Assembly (NCBI GenBank): GCA_020720905.1
Contig: DYNT01000064.1
Location: forward strand, 1-7,542
DNA: 7,542 nt
DNA from: Micavibrio aeruginosavorus
GTDB taxonomy: Bacteria > Pseudomonadota > Alphaproteobacteria > UBA9219
Reading direction: 5' to 3'
The notes beneath the pieces are model-generated. The model had not been told where the DNA came from, did no database searches, and saw only the letters and a program-made list of their open reading frames with translations. The number at the start of each line of letters is the position of its first letter. Within the stretch, counting starts at the first letter, position 1. This document shows, one piece after another, positions 1-4,800 of this stretch. The position numbers and the translations under genes are program-made.

Positions 1-50
1 ACCGGCGCCGTGGTTTTGGGGTCGCTGGCCGAGGTCCCGGCGTTCGTCAC
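1..50 (-). CDS. 5' end of an unidentified gene in the GC-rich flank (partial)
   Basis: On the minus strand a GTG start at 50-48 opens a frame that runs off the window edge (MTNAGTSASDPKTTAP...). Fifteen of its sixteen third codon positions are G or C. The GTG overlaps the TGA of the preceding minus-strand frame as GTGA, the translational-coupling arrangement common in high-GC actinobacteria. Only 16 residues are visible, so no function can be given. It probably does not belong to the same genome as the rest of the window. Confidence 0.25.
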   Translation of the reverse strand, partial: MTNAGTSASDPKTTAP

Positions 51-136
51 CGGAGCGCGCGGAGGTGCTCCCGGTAGGGCGTGACCGCCTCGGCCGGGGC
101 GCCCAGGGCCTCGGCCTCGGTCGCCTCGCGGTTGGC
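47..136 (-). CDS. 3' end of an unidentified gene in the GC-rich flank (partial)
   Basis: Read on the minus strand, this frame ends in a TGA at 49-47 and gives an alanine- and glutamate-rich C-terminus finishing ...TPYREHLRALR. Every third codon position is G or C and the local GC is about 78% by hand count over bases 1-130, against roughly 58% just downstream. This is what a GC-rich actinobacterial gene looks like. The plus-strand frame through the same bases shares the same third positions, so GC3 alone does not decide the strand. The GTGA overlap with the next minus-strand frame and the more protein-like composition favour the minus strand. I do not recognise the family. Its upstream part is cut off at the junction with dnaE, somewhere in 125-155. 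Confidence 0.3.
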   Translation of the reverse strand, partial: ANREATEAEALGAPAEAVTPYREHLRALR

Positions 137-653
137 TAACCCGACTGGTTCTTCGCGCTTTAAGCTGGCGGGCATTGTGATGGGCAAGCAAGAGCGCACT
201 GCGAAGTCGGGTAATCGCTTTGCCTTCGCGCAACTCTCGGATGCCAGCGGCTCATTCGAAGTCACGATTTTCTCTGACCTGCTATCGTCCAGCCGTGAGC
301 TGTTGGAGGCAGGGCAGGCCGTCCTTGTCGAAGTGGACGCGCAAGGCGGGCGCGGCAGCGCGGATGAAAGCGGCGGTGAGCTTCGCTATATCGCGCGAAG
401 CTTTGAGCGCCTGTCCGACGTCGCGGCCCGCCTTGCCAAAGGTATTCGCATCAAGCTTTATGAGGGCGGCGTATTGCCCGCCATTCAAAAGATTTTGGTC
501 AGCGCTCCGGCAGGGCGGGGCAAGGTTGTGCTGTCGCTGGATATGGAGGAGGACGTGGCGGAGATGGAGCTTTCCGGCGCGTGGCTCCTGACCGATGCTC
601 TCAAAACCAGCCTGCGCCAAGTCGGCAGCGGCCTTGAAGTGCAGGAGTGGTAA
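81..653 (+). CDS. dnaE: DNA polymerase III alpha subunit, C-terminal fragment
   Basis: This is the tail of the replicative polymerase catalytic subunit. The recognisable part begins near residue 24 of the open frame (about base 150): FKLAGIVMGKQERTAKSGNR, then FAFAQLSDASGSFEVTIF, is the OB-fold that follows the polymerase domains, and residues 88-190 form the C-terminal domain ending LEVQEW. Full-length DnaE is above 1,100 residues, so about 1,000 residues should lie upstream. Instead the frame is closed by a TAG at 75-77, and the GTG at 81 is not a credible start: residues 1-20 (MTASAGAPRASASVASRLAN) are unlike DnaE and come from the GC-rich flank. I infer a gene cut by an assembly chimera or contig end; a genuine truncation is possible but less likely. 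Position upstream of rpsB fits alphaproteobacterial gene order. The polymerase active site and PHP domain are not in the window. Confidence 0.85.
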   Translation: MTASAGAPRASASVASRLANPTGSSRFKLAGIVMGKQERTAKSGNRFAFAQLSDASGSFEVTIFSDLLSSSRELLEAGQAVLVEVDAQGGRGSADESGGELRYIARSFERLSDVAARLAKGIRIKLYEGGVLPAIQKILVSAPAGRGKVVLSLDMEEDVAEMELSGAWLLTDALKTSLRQVGSGLEVQEW

Positions 654-659
654 GGAGGG

Positions 660-680
660 TGAGCCCTAACCCCTTGATTC
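660..680. repeat. C-rich heptad repeat after dnaE
   Basis: Three consecutive 7-mers follow the dnaE stop: TGAGCCC, TAACCCC, TTGATTC. Reverse-complemented they read GAATCAA, GGGGTTA, GGGCTCA. GGGGTTA occurs exactly at 5871-5877, and the C-rich units resemble the TGACCCC/TGAATCC/TGAACCC array after tsf. The array is short, so membership of the same family is an inference. Confidence 0.4.
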
Positions 681-719
681 GCGAAAGAAAGAAAAATCAC
701 GTTAACCAAGTTATTTTTC

Positions 720-748
720 TTGACTTGCGGGGACGTTTCTGCTATTGA
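720..748 (+). promoter_or_regulatory. Candidate promoter upstream of rpsB (distal)
   Basis: TTGACT at 720-725 is followed after 17 bases by TATTGA at 743-748, preceded by TG one base earlier (740-741), as in extended -10 promoters. It lies inside the only long gap before the translation genes. The -10 is poor (TAT then mismatches), so this is a motif match only. Confidence 0.3.
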
Positions 749-778
749 CATTGCTGTGCGGAGCTGTGCCCAAAATCG

Positions 779-843
779 CCCCCTTGCTCTTTTGCGCCTA
801 TTTGCGCCTAAACAGCAAGGGGGACAAAACAGCAAGGGGGACA
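779..843. repeat. CCCCCTTGCT / AGCAAGGGGG inverted and direct repeats
   Basis: CCCCCTTGCT at 779-788 can pair with AGCAAGGGGG at 814-823 or with the second copy at 831-840. The right-hand copies are part of a 16-base direct repeat (AACAGCAAGGGGGACA, 811-826 and 828-843). The loop holds an exact 10-base tandem duplication, TTTGCGCCTA, at 791-800 and 801-810. Two alternative hairpins are therefore possible. No coding function. Confidence 0.7.
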
Positions 844-912
844 CAATAAAAATGCCGGAACCGACAGGTTATTAAGAACGCCGCTCTAGAGCCGCATTTT
901 TATTATGTCCCC
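837..912. repeat. GGGGACA-type palindromic element
   Basis: A 19-base arm, GGGGACACAATAAAAATGC (837-855), pairs with 894-912 with one mismatch. The 38-base interior can fold into a small AACC/GGTT hairpin and contains the perfect palindrome GCTCTAGAGC (883-892). Elements ending in GGGGACA...TGTCCCC are commonly seen as REP-type repeats, in some bacteria associated with Y1 (RAYT) transposases. No transposase is in the window, so the link is by resemblance only. Confidence 0.65.
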
Positions 913-926
913 TCCCTTCCTTTCCC

Positions 927-955
927 TTGTCTTTTGCCTGCTTGTTGTGTAAAAA
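927..955 (+). promoter_or_regulatory. Candidate promoter upstream of rpsB (proximal)
   Basis: TTGTCT at 927-932, a 17-base spacer, then TAAAAA at 950-955 (4 of 6 consensus bases each). A start near 962 would give a leader of about 140 bases beginning at the AAGCCA/TGGCTT hairpin. It fits the position of an S2 operon promoter better than the distal candidate, but is still only a motif match. Confidence 0.35.
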
Positions 956-961
956 CGCCCC

Positions 962-1104
962 AACTTGAAGCCAAGGTGGCTTTGAGCATATCGCACATGC
1001 GCTGGGTCGGTGAGGAGAGACATCCCTTGCCACCATCCGGTGTTCTTCGTTGGAAAGAACGCAATCGGCGCATGGAGGCTTAACCGGAAAATGAAAGGCA
1101 GACC
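962..1104 (+). promoter_or_regulatory. Structured leader of rpsB, possible S2 autoregulatory region
   Basis: The untranslated stretch before rpsB can fold. AAGCCA (968-973) pairs with TGGCTT (977-982) over a 3-base loop. CATGCGC (996-1002) pairs perfectly with GCGCATG (1068-1074), enclosing GTTCTT (1042-1047) paired with AAGAAC (1055-1060). S2 is known in E. coli to repress its own rpsB-tsf mRNA through the leader; that the same happens here is inference. The long-range stem ends at the first G of a GGAGG (1074-1078), and a five-codon frame MKGRP (1091-1108) overlaps the rpsB start as ATGA. Confidence 0.3.
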
Positions 1105-1860
1105 ATGACAGTTCCCGTCGTGTCACTTAAAGACTTGTTCGAAGCTGGCGTCCATTTTGGACACAAAACGCGCAGCTGGAACCCCAAGATGCAATCTTAT
1201 ATTTTTGGCGTGCGTAACGGCATCCATATCATGGATTTGGAGCAATCCGTTCCCATGATGCAGGCCGCGTTGCAGCAGCTTCGCGACACCACCGCCAAGG
1301 GTGGCCGCGTCCTGTTCGTTGGCACAAAGCGCCAAGCGCAGGAAAAGGTGGCCGAGGCCGCCAAGCGTTGCGGGCAATACTATGTCAACCATCGTTGGCT
1401 GGGCGGTATGCTCACCAACTGGAAAACCATTTCGCAATCCATCAAGCGCCTTCGCGAATTGGATGAAAAGCTGGCCTCGCAGTCGGCCAAGTTCACCAAA
1501 AAGGAAACGCTGGAGATGACGCGTCACCGTGACAAGCTGGAACGCGCTTTGGGCGGTATCAAGGATATGGGCGGCACGCCAGATATCCTGTTTGTGATCG
1601 ATACGTGCAAGGAAGCTTTGGCTATTCAGGAAGCTGTCAAGTTGGGTCTTCCCGTGATTGCGATTGCCGACAGCAACTCTGACCCCACGAACGTCACGTT
1701 TCCCATTCCTGGCAACGATGACGCGGCGCGTGCGATTGACCTTTATTGCGACATGGCGGCGATGGCCGTTTTGGATGGCATTGAAGCCGAAGTCGTCGCC
1801 AGCGGCGCGGATGTTGGCGCAGCGGTTGACGTTCCAGCCAGCGAAACGAAAGTAGGATAA
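1105..1860 (+). CDS. rpsB: 30S ribosomal protein S2
   Basis: S2 is a late-assembling small-subunit protein that binds between head and body of the 30S and is needed for S1 to attach. The 251-residue product is full length. The N-terminus carries the family signature, LFEAGVHFGHKTRSWNPKM at residues 11-29, followed by NGIHIMDLEQ, GTKRQAQ near 73-79, and HRWLGGMLTNWKTI near 96-109. The core ends with IDTCKEALAIQEA and GLPVIAIADSNSDP; an acidic, alanine-rich tail follows. The ATG at 1105 is chosen because AAAGG lies at 1094-1098, six bases upstream, and the product then starts MTVPVVSLKDL as expected. It heads the translation cluster after a 451-base gap from dnaE, so it very likely has its own promoter. 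The tsf gene follows after 111 bases that contain a strong palindrome. Confidence 0.98.
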   Translation: MTVPVVSLKDLFEAGVHFGHKTRSWNPKMQSYIFGVRNGIHIMDLEQSVPMMQAALQQLRDTTAKGGRVLFVGTKRQAQEKVAEAAKRCGQYYVNHRWLGGMLTNWKTISQSIKRLRELDEKLASQSAKFTKKETLEMTRHRDKLERALGGIKDMGGTPDILFVIDTCKEALAIQEAVKLGLPVIAIADSNSDPTNVTFPIPGNDDAARAIDLYCDMAAMAVLDGIEAEVVASGADVGAAVDVPASETKVG

Positions 1861-1936
1861 GCATTTAGCATCCAGCATTTAGCATTTAGGGAGGATGATC
1901 TTTCCCTAAATGCTAGATGCCAAATGCTAAATGCTT
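1859..1936. repeat. Heptad-built palindrome between rpsB and tsf
   Basis: Arms 1859-1892 and 1903-1936 pair over 34 positions with four mismatches (one a potential G-U pair) and a 10-base loop. Each arm is itself a 7-base tandem repeat: AGCATTT, AGCATCC, AGCATTT, AGCATTT, AGGGAGG on the left; CTAAATG, CTAGATG, CCAAATG, CTAAATG on the right. The left arm begins inside the rpsB TAA. A T-rich run (1935-1941) follows, so the transcript may form a partial terminator or processing hairpin that lowers tsf relative to rpsB. That role is inferred. Confidence 0.85.
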
Positions 1937-1971
1937 TCTTTTCCCTATTCCAAGATTGAGGAGAATCCCAA

Positions 1972-2892
1972 ATGGCAGACATTACAGCAACGATGGTGAA
2001 GGATCTGCGCGAGAGCACTGGCGCAGGCATGATGGATTGTAAAAAAGCGCTGGTTGAAGCGGACGGCGATATGGAAGCCGCGATTGATTGGTTACGTAAA
2101 AAGGGCTTATCCGCTGCGGCAAAAAAGTCTGGCCGCGTGGCGGCCGAGGGTTTGGTGGCCGTTGCTACGCAAGGCAAAAAAGCTGTCGTGTTGGAAGTCA
2201 ACGCGGAGACGGATTTTGTCGCACGCAATGATGCGTTCCAAGGCTTGGCGGCGGGCGCTGTCGTGATTGCTTTGGAAAGCGCGGATATTGAAGAGCTGAA
2301 GGGCAAGCCTTATCAGCAAACCGGACGCTCGGTTCAAGAAGAGCTGACGCAGATTATCGCGACGGTCGGCGAGAACATGAACCTGCGCCGCATGGCGACG
2401 CTGGCTGTCTCGCAGGGCGTTGTCGCCTCGTACGTTCATGGCGCGATTGCCCCCAACCTTGGCAAGATCGGCGTGCTGATCGCTTTGGAGTCGTCTGCTG
2501 ATGAAGCCGCTTTGGCCGCTTTGGGCAAGCAGCTTGCGATGCATGTCGCCGCCGCGCGGCCAGAGGCTTTGACCACGACCGATGTGGACACCAAGGCTTT
2601 GGACCGTGAGCGCAACGTGCTGGCCGATCAGGCTCGCGCTTCGGGCAAGCCCGAAGACATTATTGCCAAGATGGTCGAAGGCCGCCTTCGTAAGTATTAT
2701 GAGGAAGTTGTTCTGATGGAGCAGGTCTATGTCGTCGATGGCGAGACAAAGATCAAGGACGTGATGGCCAAGGCTTCCAAGGATTTGGGCGCTGAGGTCA
2801 AGCTGACGGGTTTTGTTCGCTATCAATTGGGCGAGGGCATCGAAAAGACGGCGGATGATTTCGCCGCCGAAGTCGCCAAGATGGCGGGCTAA
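1972..2892 (+). CDS. tsf: Translation elongation factor Ts
   Basis: EF-Ts is the cytosolic nucleotide-exchange factor that releases GDP from EF-Tu. The N-terminal UBA-like domain is clear: residues 5-41 with VKDLRESTGAGMMDCKKAL, then the AAIDWLRKKG helix. The EF-Tu-contacting signature TDFVARN is at residues 80-86. The core domain repeats follow, including VASYVHGAIAPNLGKIGVL and a coiled-coil-like helical stretch (RNVLADQARASGKPEDIIAKMVEGRLRKYYEE), and the C-terminal module is present (LGAEVKLTGFVRYQLGEGIEK). At 306 residues it is longer than the E. coli protein (283) and normal for alphaproteobacteria. GAGGAG at 1958-1963 lies eight bases before the ATG at 1972, which fixes the start. It sits in the usual place after rpsB. 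The stop is followed almost at once by a G-rich heptad array. Confidence 0.98.
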   Translation: MADITATMVKDLRESTGAGMMDCKKALVEADGDMEAAIDWLRKKGLSAAAKKSGRVAAEGLVAVATQGKKAVVLEVNAETDFVARNDAFQGLAAGAVVIALESADIEELKGKPYQQTGRSVQEELTQIIATVGENMNLRRMATLAVSQGVVASYVHGAIAPNLGKIGVLIALESSADEAALAALGKQLAMHVAAARPEALTTTDVDTKALDRERNVLADQARASGKPEDIIAKMVEGRLRKYYEEVVLMEQVYVVDGETKIKDVMAKASKDLGAEVKLTGFVRYQLGEGIEKTADDFAAEVAKMAG

Positions 2893-2895
2893 AGA

Positions 2896-2937
2896 TAGGG
2901 ACTGGGGACTGGGGAAGAAGGGATAAGGGGTTTTGGG
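2896..2937 (+). repeat. G-rich heptads after tsf, potential G-quadruplex
   Basis: Starting four bases after the tsf stop, three 7-mers run in tandem: TAGGGAC, TGGGGAC, TGGGGAA (2896-2916). With the bases that follow there are six G-tracts of three or four (2898, 2904, 2911, 2920, 2927, 2935) separated by loops of 3 to 5 bases, which meets the usual G-quadruplex rule on the mRNA-sense strand. The heptads resemble the GGGGACT-type STRR repeats known from filamentous cyanobacteria. Confidence 0.75.
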
Positions 2938-2942
2938 CAAGA

Positions 2943-2989
2943 TTAGTCTTCCTGACCCCTGAATCCTGCTCCCTGAACCCTTTTTCTTG
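2943..2989. repeat. 47-bp direct repeat, copy 1 (C-rich heptads)
   Basis: This 47-base segment is identical, base for base, to 3178-3224. Its centre is a heptad array: TGACCCC, TGAATCC, TGCTCCC, TGAACCC (2953-2980). It is inverted relative to the G-rich heptads at 2896-2918 (GGGGAAGA facing TCTTCC), so the two can form an imperfect hairpin. Confidence 0.95.
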
Positions 2990-3004
2990 GGCGAGGGGTT
3001 TTTT
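2976..3004 (+). terminator. Weak candidate intrinsic terminator after tsf
   Basis: AACCC (2976-2980) can pair with GGGTT (2996-3000), followed by a run of six T (2999-3004). The stem is only five base pairs with a 15-base loop, so efficiency would be low. The left arm is supplied by repeat copy 1; copy 2 lacks the downstream GGGGTTTTTT. Confidence 0.3.
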
Positions 3005-3010
3005 ATTTCA

Positions 3011-3135
3011 CCGTCATCGCGAGGAGCCTTGAAAAGGCGACGCGGCGATCCATCGCCTGAAATGGCGAACGAGGATTCTGGTGGAAAGTTCAGGTGATGG
3101 ATTGCCGCGCTCCCGTTGGTCGCTCGCAATGACGG
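3011..3135. repeat. GTCATCGCGAG palindromic element between tsf and pyrH
   Basis: Outer arms CCGTCATCGCGAG (3011-3023) and CTCGCAATGACGG (3123-3135) pair with one mismatch. Inner arms 3041-3061 and 3089-3109 pair over 21 bases with two non-Watson-Crick positions. The apical loop is 3062-3088. The ends match a widespread intergenic repeat of the GTCATTGCGAG type seen in many alphaproteobacteria. No coding potential is evident. With the flanking 47-bp repeats it accounts for most of the 385-base tsf-pyrH gap. Confidence 0.85.
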
Positions 3136-3177
3136 GGGATTCTTTAATGCTTACCAACTCTTGAAGGGAAAGATGCC

Positions 3178-3224
3178 TTAGTCTTCCTGACCCCTGAATC
3201 CTGCTCCCTGAACCCTTTTTCTTG
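3178..3224. repeat. 47-bp direct repeat, copy 2 (C-rich heptads)
   Basis: Exact copy of 2943-2989, offset by 235 bases, ending 53 bases before the pyrH start. The two copies bracket the GTCATCGCGAG palindrome. Flanking bases on either side differ, so only these 47 bases were duplicated or homogenised. Confidence 0.95.
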
Positions 3225-3277
3225 CGCCATCGCCTGCAAAATCGTAGGGTAGAAAAAAGGTAAAGAAAGGAAACATT

Positions 3278-4024
3278 ATGTCCTCATGCGAGTGCGAAGA
3301 AAAAACAAAAAGCCAAGCCGCTTATAAGCGCGTGCTGCTCAAATTGTCGGGCGAGGCCTTGATGGGCGATCGCGAATACGGTCTTGATCCCGAAACCGTT
3401 TCTCGCGTGGCGCAGGAAATCAAGGAAGTCGTGGCTGAAGGCGTTGAGGTTTGTGTCGTGATCGGCGGCGGCAATATCTTTCGCGGCGTCTCTGGCGCGG
3501 CCAAGGGGATGGATCGCGCCACCGGCGATTATATGGGCATGCTGGCCACGGTCATCAATGCGCTGGCTATGCAAAACGCTTTGGAAAAGATTTTGGTCAG
3601 GACTCGCGTTCAATCCGCCATTCCGATGGCGGCGGTCAGCGAGCCTTATATTCGCCGCCGCGCCATTCGCCATATGGAAAAAGGCCGCGTTGTGATTTTT
3701 GCCGCTGGCACGGGCAACCCGTTCTTTACGACGGACAGCGCCGCCGCGCTTCGCGCCGCGGAAATGCAATGCAACGCGATCCTTAAGGGAACCAAGGTGG
3801 ATGGCGTGTACAGCGCCGATCCTGTCAAGGACCCCAGCGCTACGCGTTATGATCGGTTGACGTATATGGATGTGTTGGCGCAGGATTTGCAGGTCATGGA
3901 TACCTCGGCCATTTCGTTGGCGCGGCAAAGCGCCATTCCGATCCTTGTCTTTTCAATCTTCACGCATGGCGCTTTTGCCGATGTCGTGATGGGCAAGGGA
4001 CGGTTCACGATTATTGCGGATTAG
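3278..4024 (+). CDS. pyrH: UMP kinase (uridylate kinase)
   Basis: PyrH phosphorylates UMP to UDP with ATP, the committed step toward UTP and CTP. It is a cytosolic hexamer of the amino-acid-kinase fold and unrelated to eukaryotic UMP/CMP kinases. Visible motifs in the 248-residue product are KLSGEAL (22-28), the glycine-rich GGGNIFRG (63-70), GDYMGMLATVINA (83-95), GTGNPFFTTD (144-153) for UMP and nucleotide contacts, KVDGVYSADP (173-182) and the MDTSAISLAR segment (207-216). The ATG at 3278 has AAAGGA (3266-3271) seven bases upstream. The first 15 residues (MSSCECEEKTKSQAA, two cysteines) are a short extension before the conserved YKRVLLKLSGE. No internal start with a better ribosome site is apparent. 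Order tsf-pyrH-frr is standard, but the 385-base repeat-filled gap upstream suggests it may have its own transcript; I see no convincing promoter. Confidence 0.98.
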   Translation: MSSCECEEKTKSQAAYKRVLLKLSGEALMGDREYGLDPETVSRVAQEIKEVVAEGVEVCVVIGGGNIFRGVSGAAKGMDRATGDYMGMLATVINALAMQNALEKILVRTRVQSAIPMAAVSEPYIRRRAIRHMEKGRVVIFAAGTGNPFFTTDSAAALRAAEMQCNAILKGTKVDGVYSADPVKDPSATRYDRLTYMDVLAQDLQVMDTSAISLARQSAIPILVFSIFTHGAFADVVMGKGRFTIIAD

Positions 4025-4034
4025 GGGAAAAGAC

Positions 4035-4092
4035 GGCATCCTCTTTCTTACTAAAAAAAGACAACAAATGGGATGCCAGCCTTCGCTGGCAT
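4035..4092 (+). repeat. Palindrome with two alternative folds between pyrH and frr
   Basis: ATGCCAGC (4073-4080) and GCTGGCAT (4085-4092) form an 8-bp hairpin with loop CTTC, the core of a common GGATGCCAGC...GCTGGCATGACG repeat. GGCATCC (4035-4041) can instead pair with GGATGCC (4071-4077). The folds share 4073-4077 and exclude each other. No T-run follows, so it is not a typical terminator. Confidence 0.7.
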
Positions 4093-4125
4093 GACGAAAA
4101 AGAAAAGTTGAAAAAGGAAACCATC

Positions 4126-4674
4126 ATGGATTTAGACAATGTCAAGCAACGGATGGACGGCGCGGTGGACGCGCTGCACCGCGAGTTTTCCGGGCTTCGG
4201 ACGGGTCGGGCTGCCTCATCGCTGTTGGAGCCTATTCACGTTGATGCCTATGGCAGCTTGATGCCGCTTAATCAGGTGGCCACCATCGGCGTGCCAGAGC
4301 CGCGCATGCTCTCGGTTCAGGTGTGGGATAAGGGACTTGCCAAGGTTGTTGAAAAGGCCATCCGCGAGTCAGGTCTTGGCCTTAATCCGCAGGCCGAGGG
4401 CGCGGTGATCCGTGTGCCCATTCCTGAATTAAGCCAAGAGAGGCGCTTGGAGTTGGCCAAGGTCGCCAACCGCTATACCGAGCAAGCGCGCGTGGCCGTT
4501 CGCAATGTGCGCCGCGATGCGATGGACGCGATCAAAAAGCAGGAAAAGGCCAGCGAGATTTCCGAGGACGAGTTGAAAACCCTTGAAGGCAAGGTGCAGC
4601 AAGCCACGGATGCCGCGATTAAGAAAATCGATGAAGCTTTTATTCACAAGGAAAAAGAAATCACAACGGTATAA
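4126..4674 (+). CDS. frr: Ribosome recycling factor
   Basis: RRF works with EF-G to split the post-termination ribosome and free the mRNA and tRNA. The 182-residue product is close to the E. coli length (185). Domain I helices begin at once (MDLDNVKQRMDGAVDALHREFSGLRTGRA, with the conserved LRTGRA). The small beta domain II covers about residues 31-103 (PIHVDAYGSLMPLNQVATIGVPEPR, then LGLNPQAEGAVIRVPIPELSQERR). The long C-terminal helices follow (VANRYTEQARVAVRNVRRDAMDAIKK...). The frame is open upstream to a TTG at 4108, but AAGGA (4114-4118) lies seven bases before the ATG at 4126 and the family starts there. It follows pyrH after 101 bases holding a palindrome. The three-helix bundle and domain II are both complete, so the protein should be functional. 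Confidence 0.97.
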   Translation: MDLDNVKQRMDGAVDALHREFSGLRTGRAASSLLEPIHVDAYGSLMPLNQVATIGVPEPRMLSVQVWDKGLAKVVEKAIRESGLGLNPQAEGAVIRVPIPELSQERRLELAKVANRYTEQARVAVRNVRRDAMDAIKKQEKASEISEDELKTLEGKVQQATDAAIKKIDEAFIHKEKEITTV

Positions 4675-4676
4675 GC

Positions 4677-4756
4677 TTTCGTCATCCCGCACGCAGCCCT
4701 GCTGACGCGAAGCGGCGGCTGGGCGAAGATGCGGGACTTCGTGCGGGATGACGGAA
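4677..4756. repeat. CGTCATCCCGC palindromic element between frr and panD
   Basis: CGTCATCCCGCACG (4680-4693) and CGTGCGGGATGACG (4740-4753) pair perfectly over 14 bases; allowing one G-T pair the stem extends to 4677-4756. Inside, CAGCC (4694-4698) pairs with GGCTG (4717-4721). It starts two bases after the frr stop. Its first 15 bases (4677-4691) match 5926-5940 at 14 positions, so it is related to the element after uppS. Confidence 0.85.
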
Positions 4757-4800
4757 AAGGGTTGTTGGTGCGGAGATGACGACAAGTGAAAGTTGACGGT

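Noticed and set aside
689..721. AAGAAAAAT/ATTTTTCTT inverted repeat as the dnaE terminator
   Set aside because: The stem is nine pairs, almost all A-T, with a 15-base loop and no separate T-run; it is too weak to call a terminator.
745..750. Perfect TTGACA as a promoter -35 box
   Set aside because: At 16-18 bases downstream there is no acceptable -10 (GCCCAA-like sequence), so only the neighbouring TTGACT/TATTGA pair was kept as a candidate.
1123..1878. Long antisense open frame opposite rpsB, with similar ones opposite tsf (2107-3129) and pyrH (3284-3928)
   Set aside because: They mirror well-supported genes, have no ribosome sites or recognisable protein features, and are expected from the codon bias of the sense genes.
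2943..3224. Two identical 47-bp repeats as a minimal CRISPR array
   Set aside because: The repeats contain internal tandem heptads, the 188-base interval is far longer than a spacer and is itself a palindromic repeat, and no cas gene is present.
4108..4125. TTG at 4108 as the frr start
   Set aside because: It would place the AAGGA ribosome site inside the gene and add six residues (MKKETI) not seen in the family; ATG 4126 has correct spacing.
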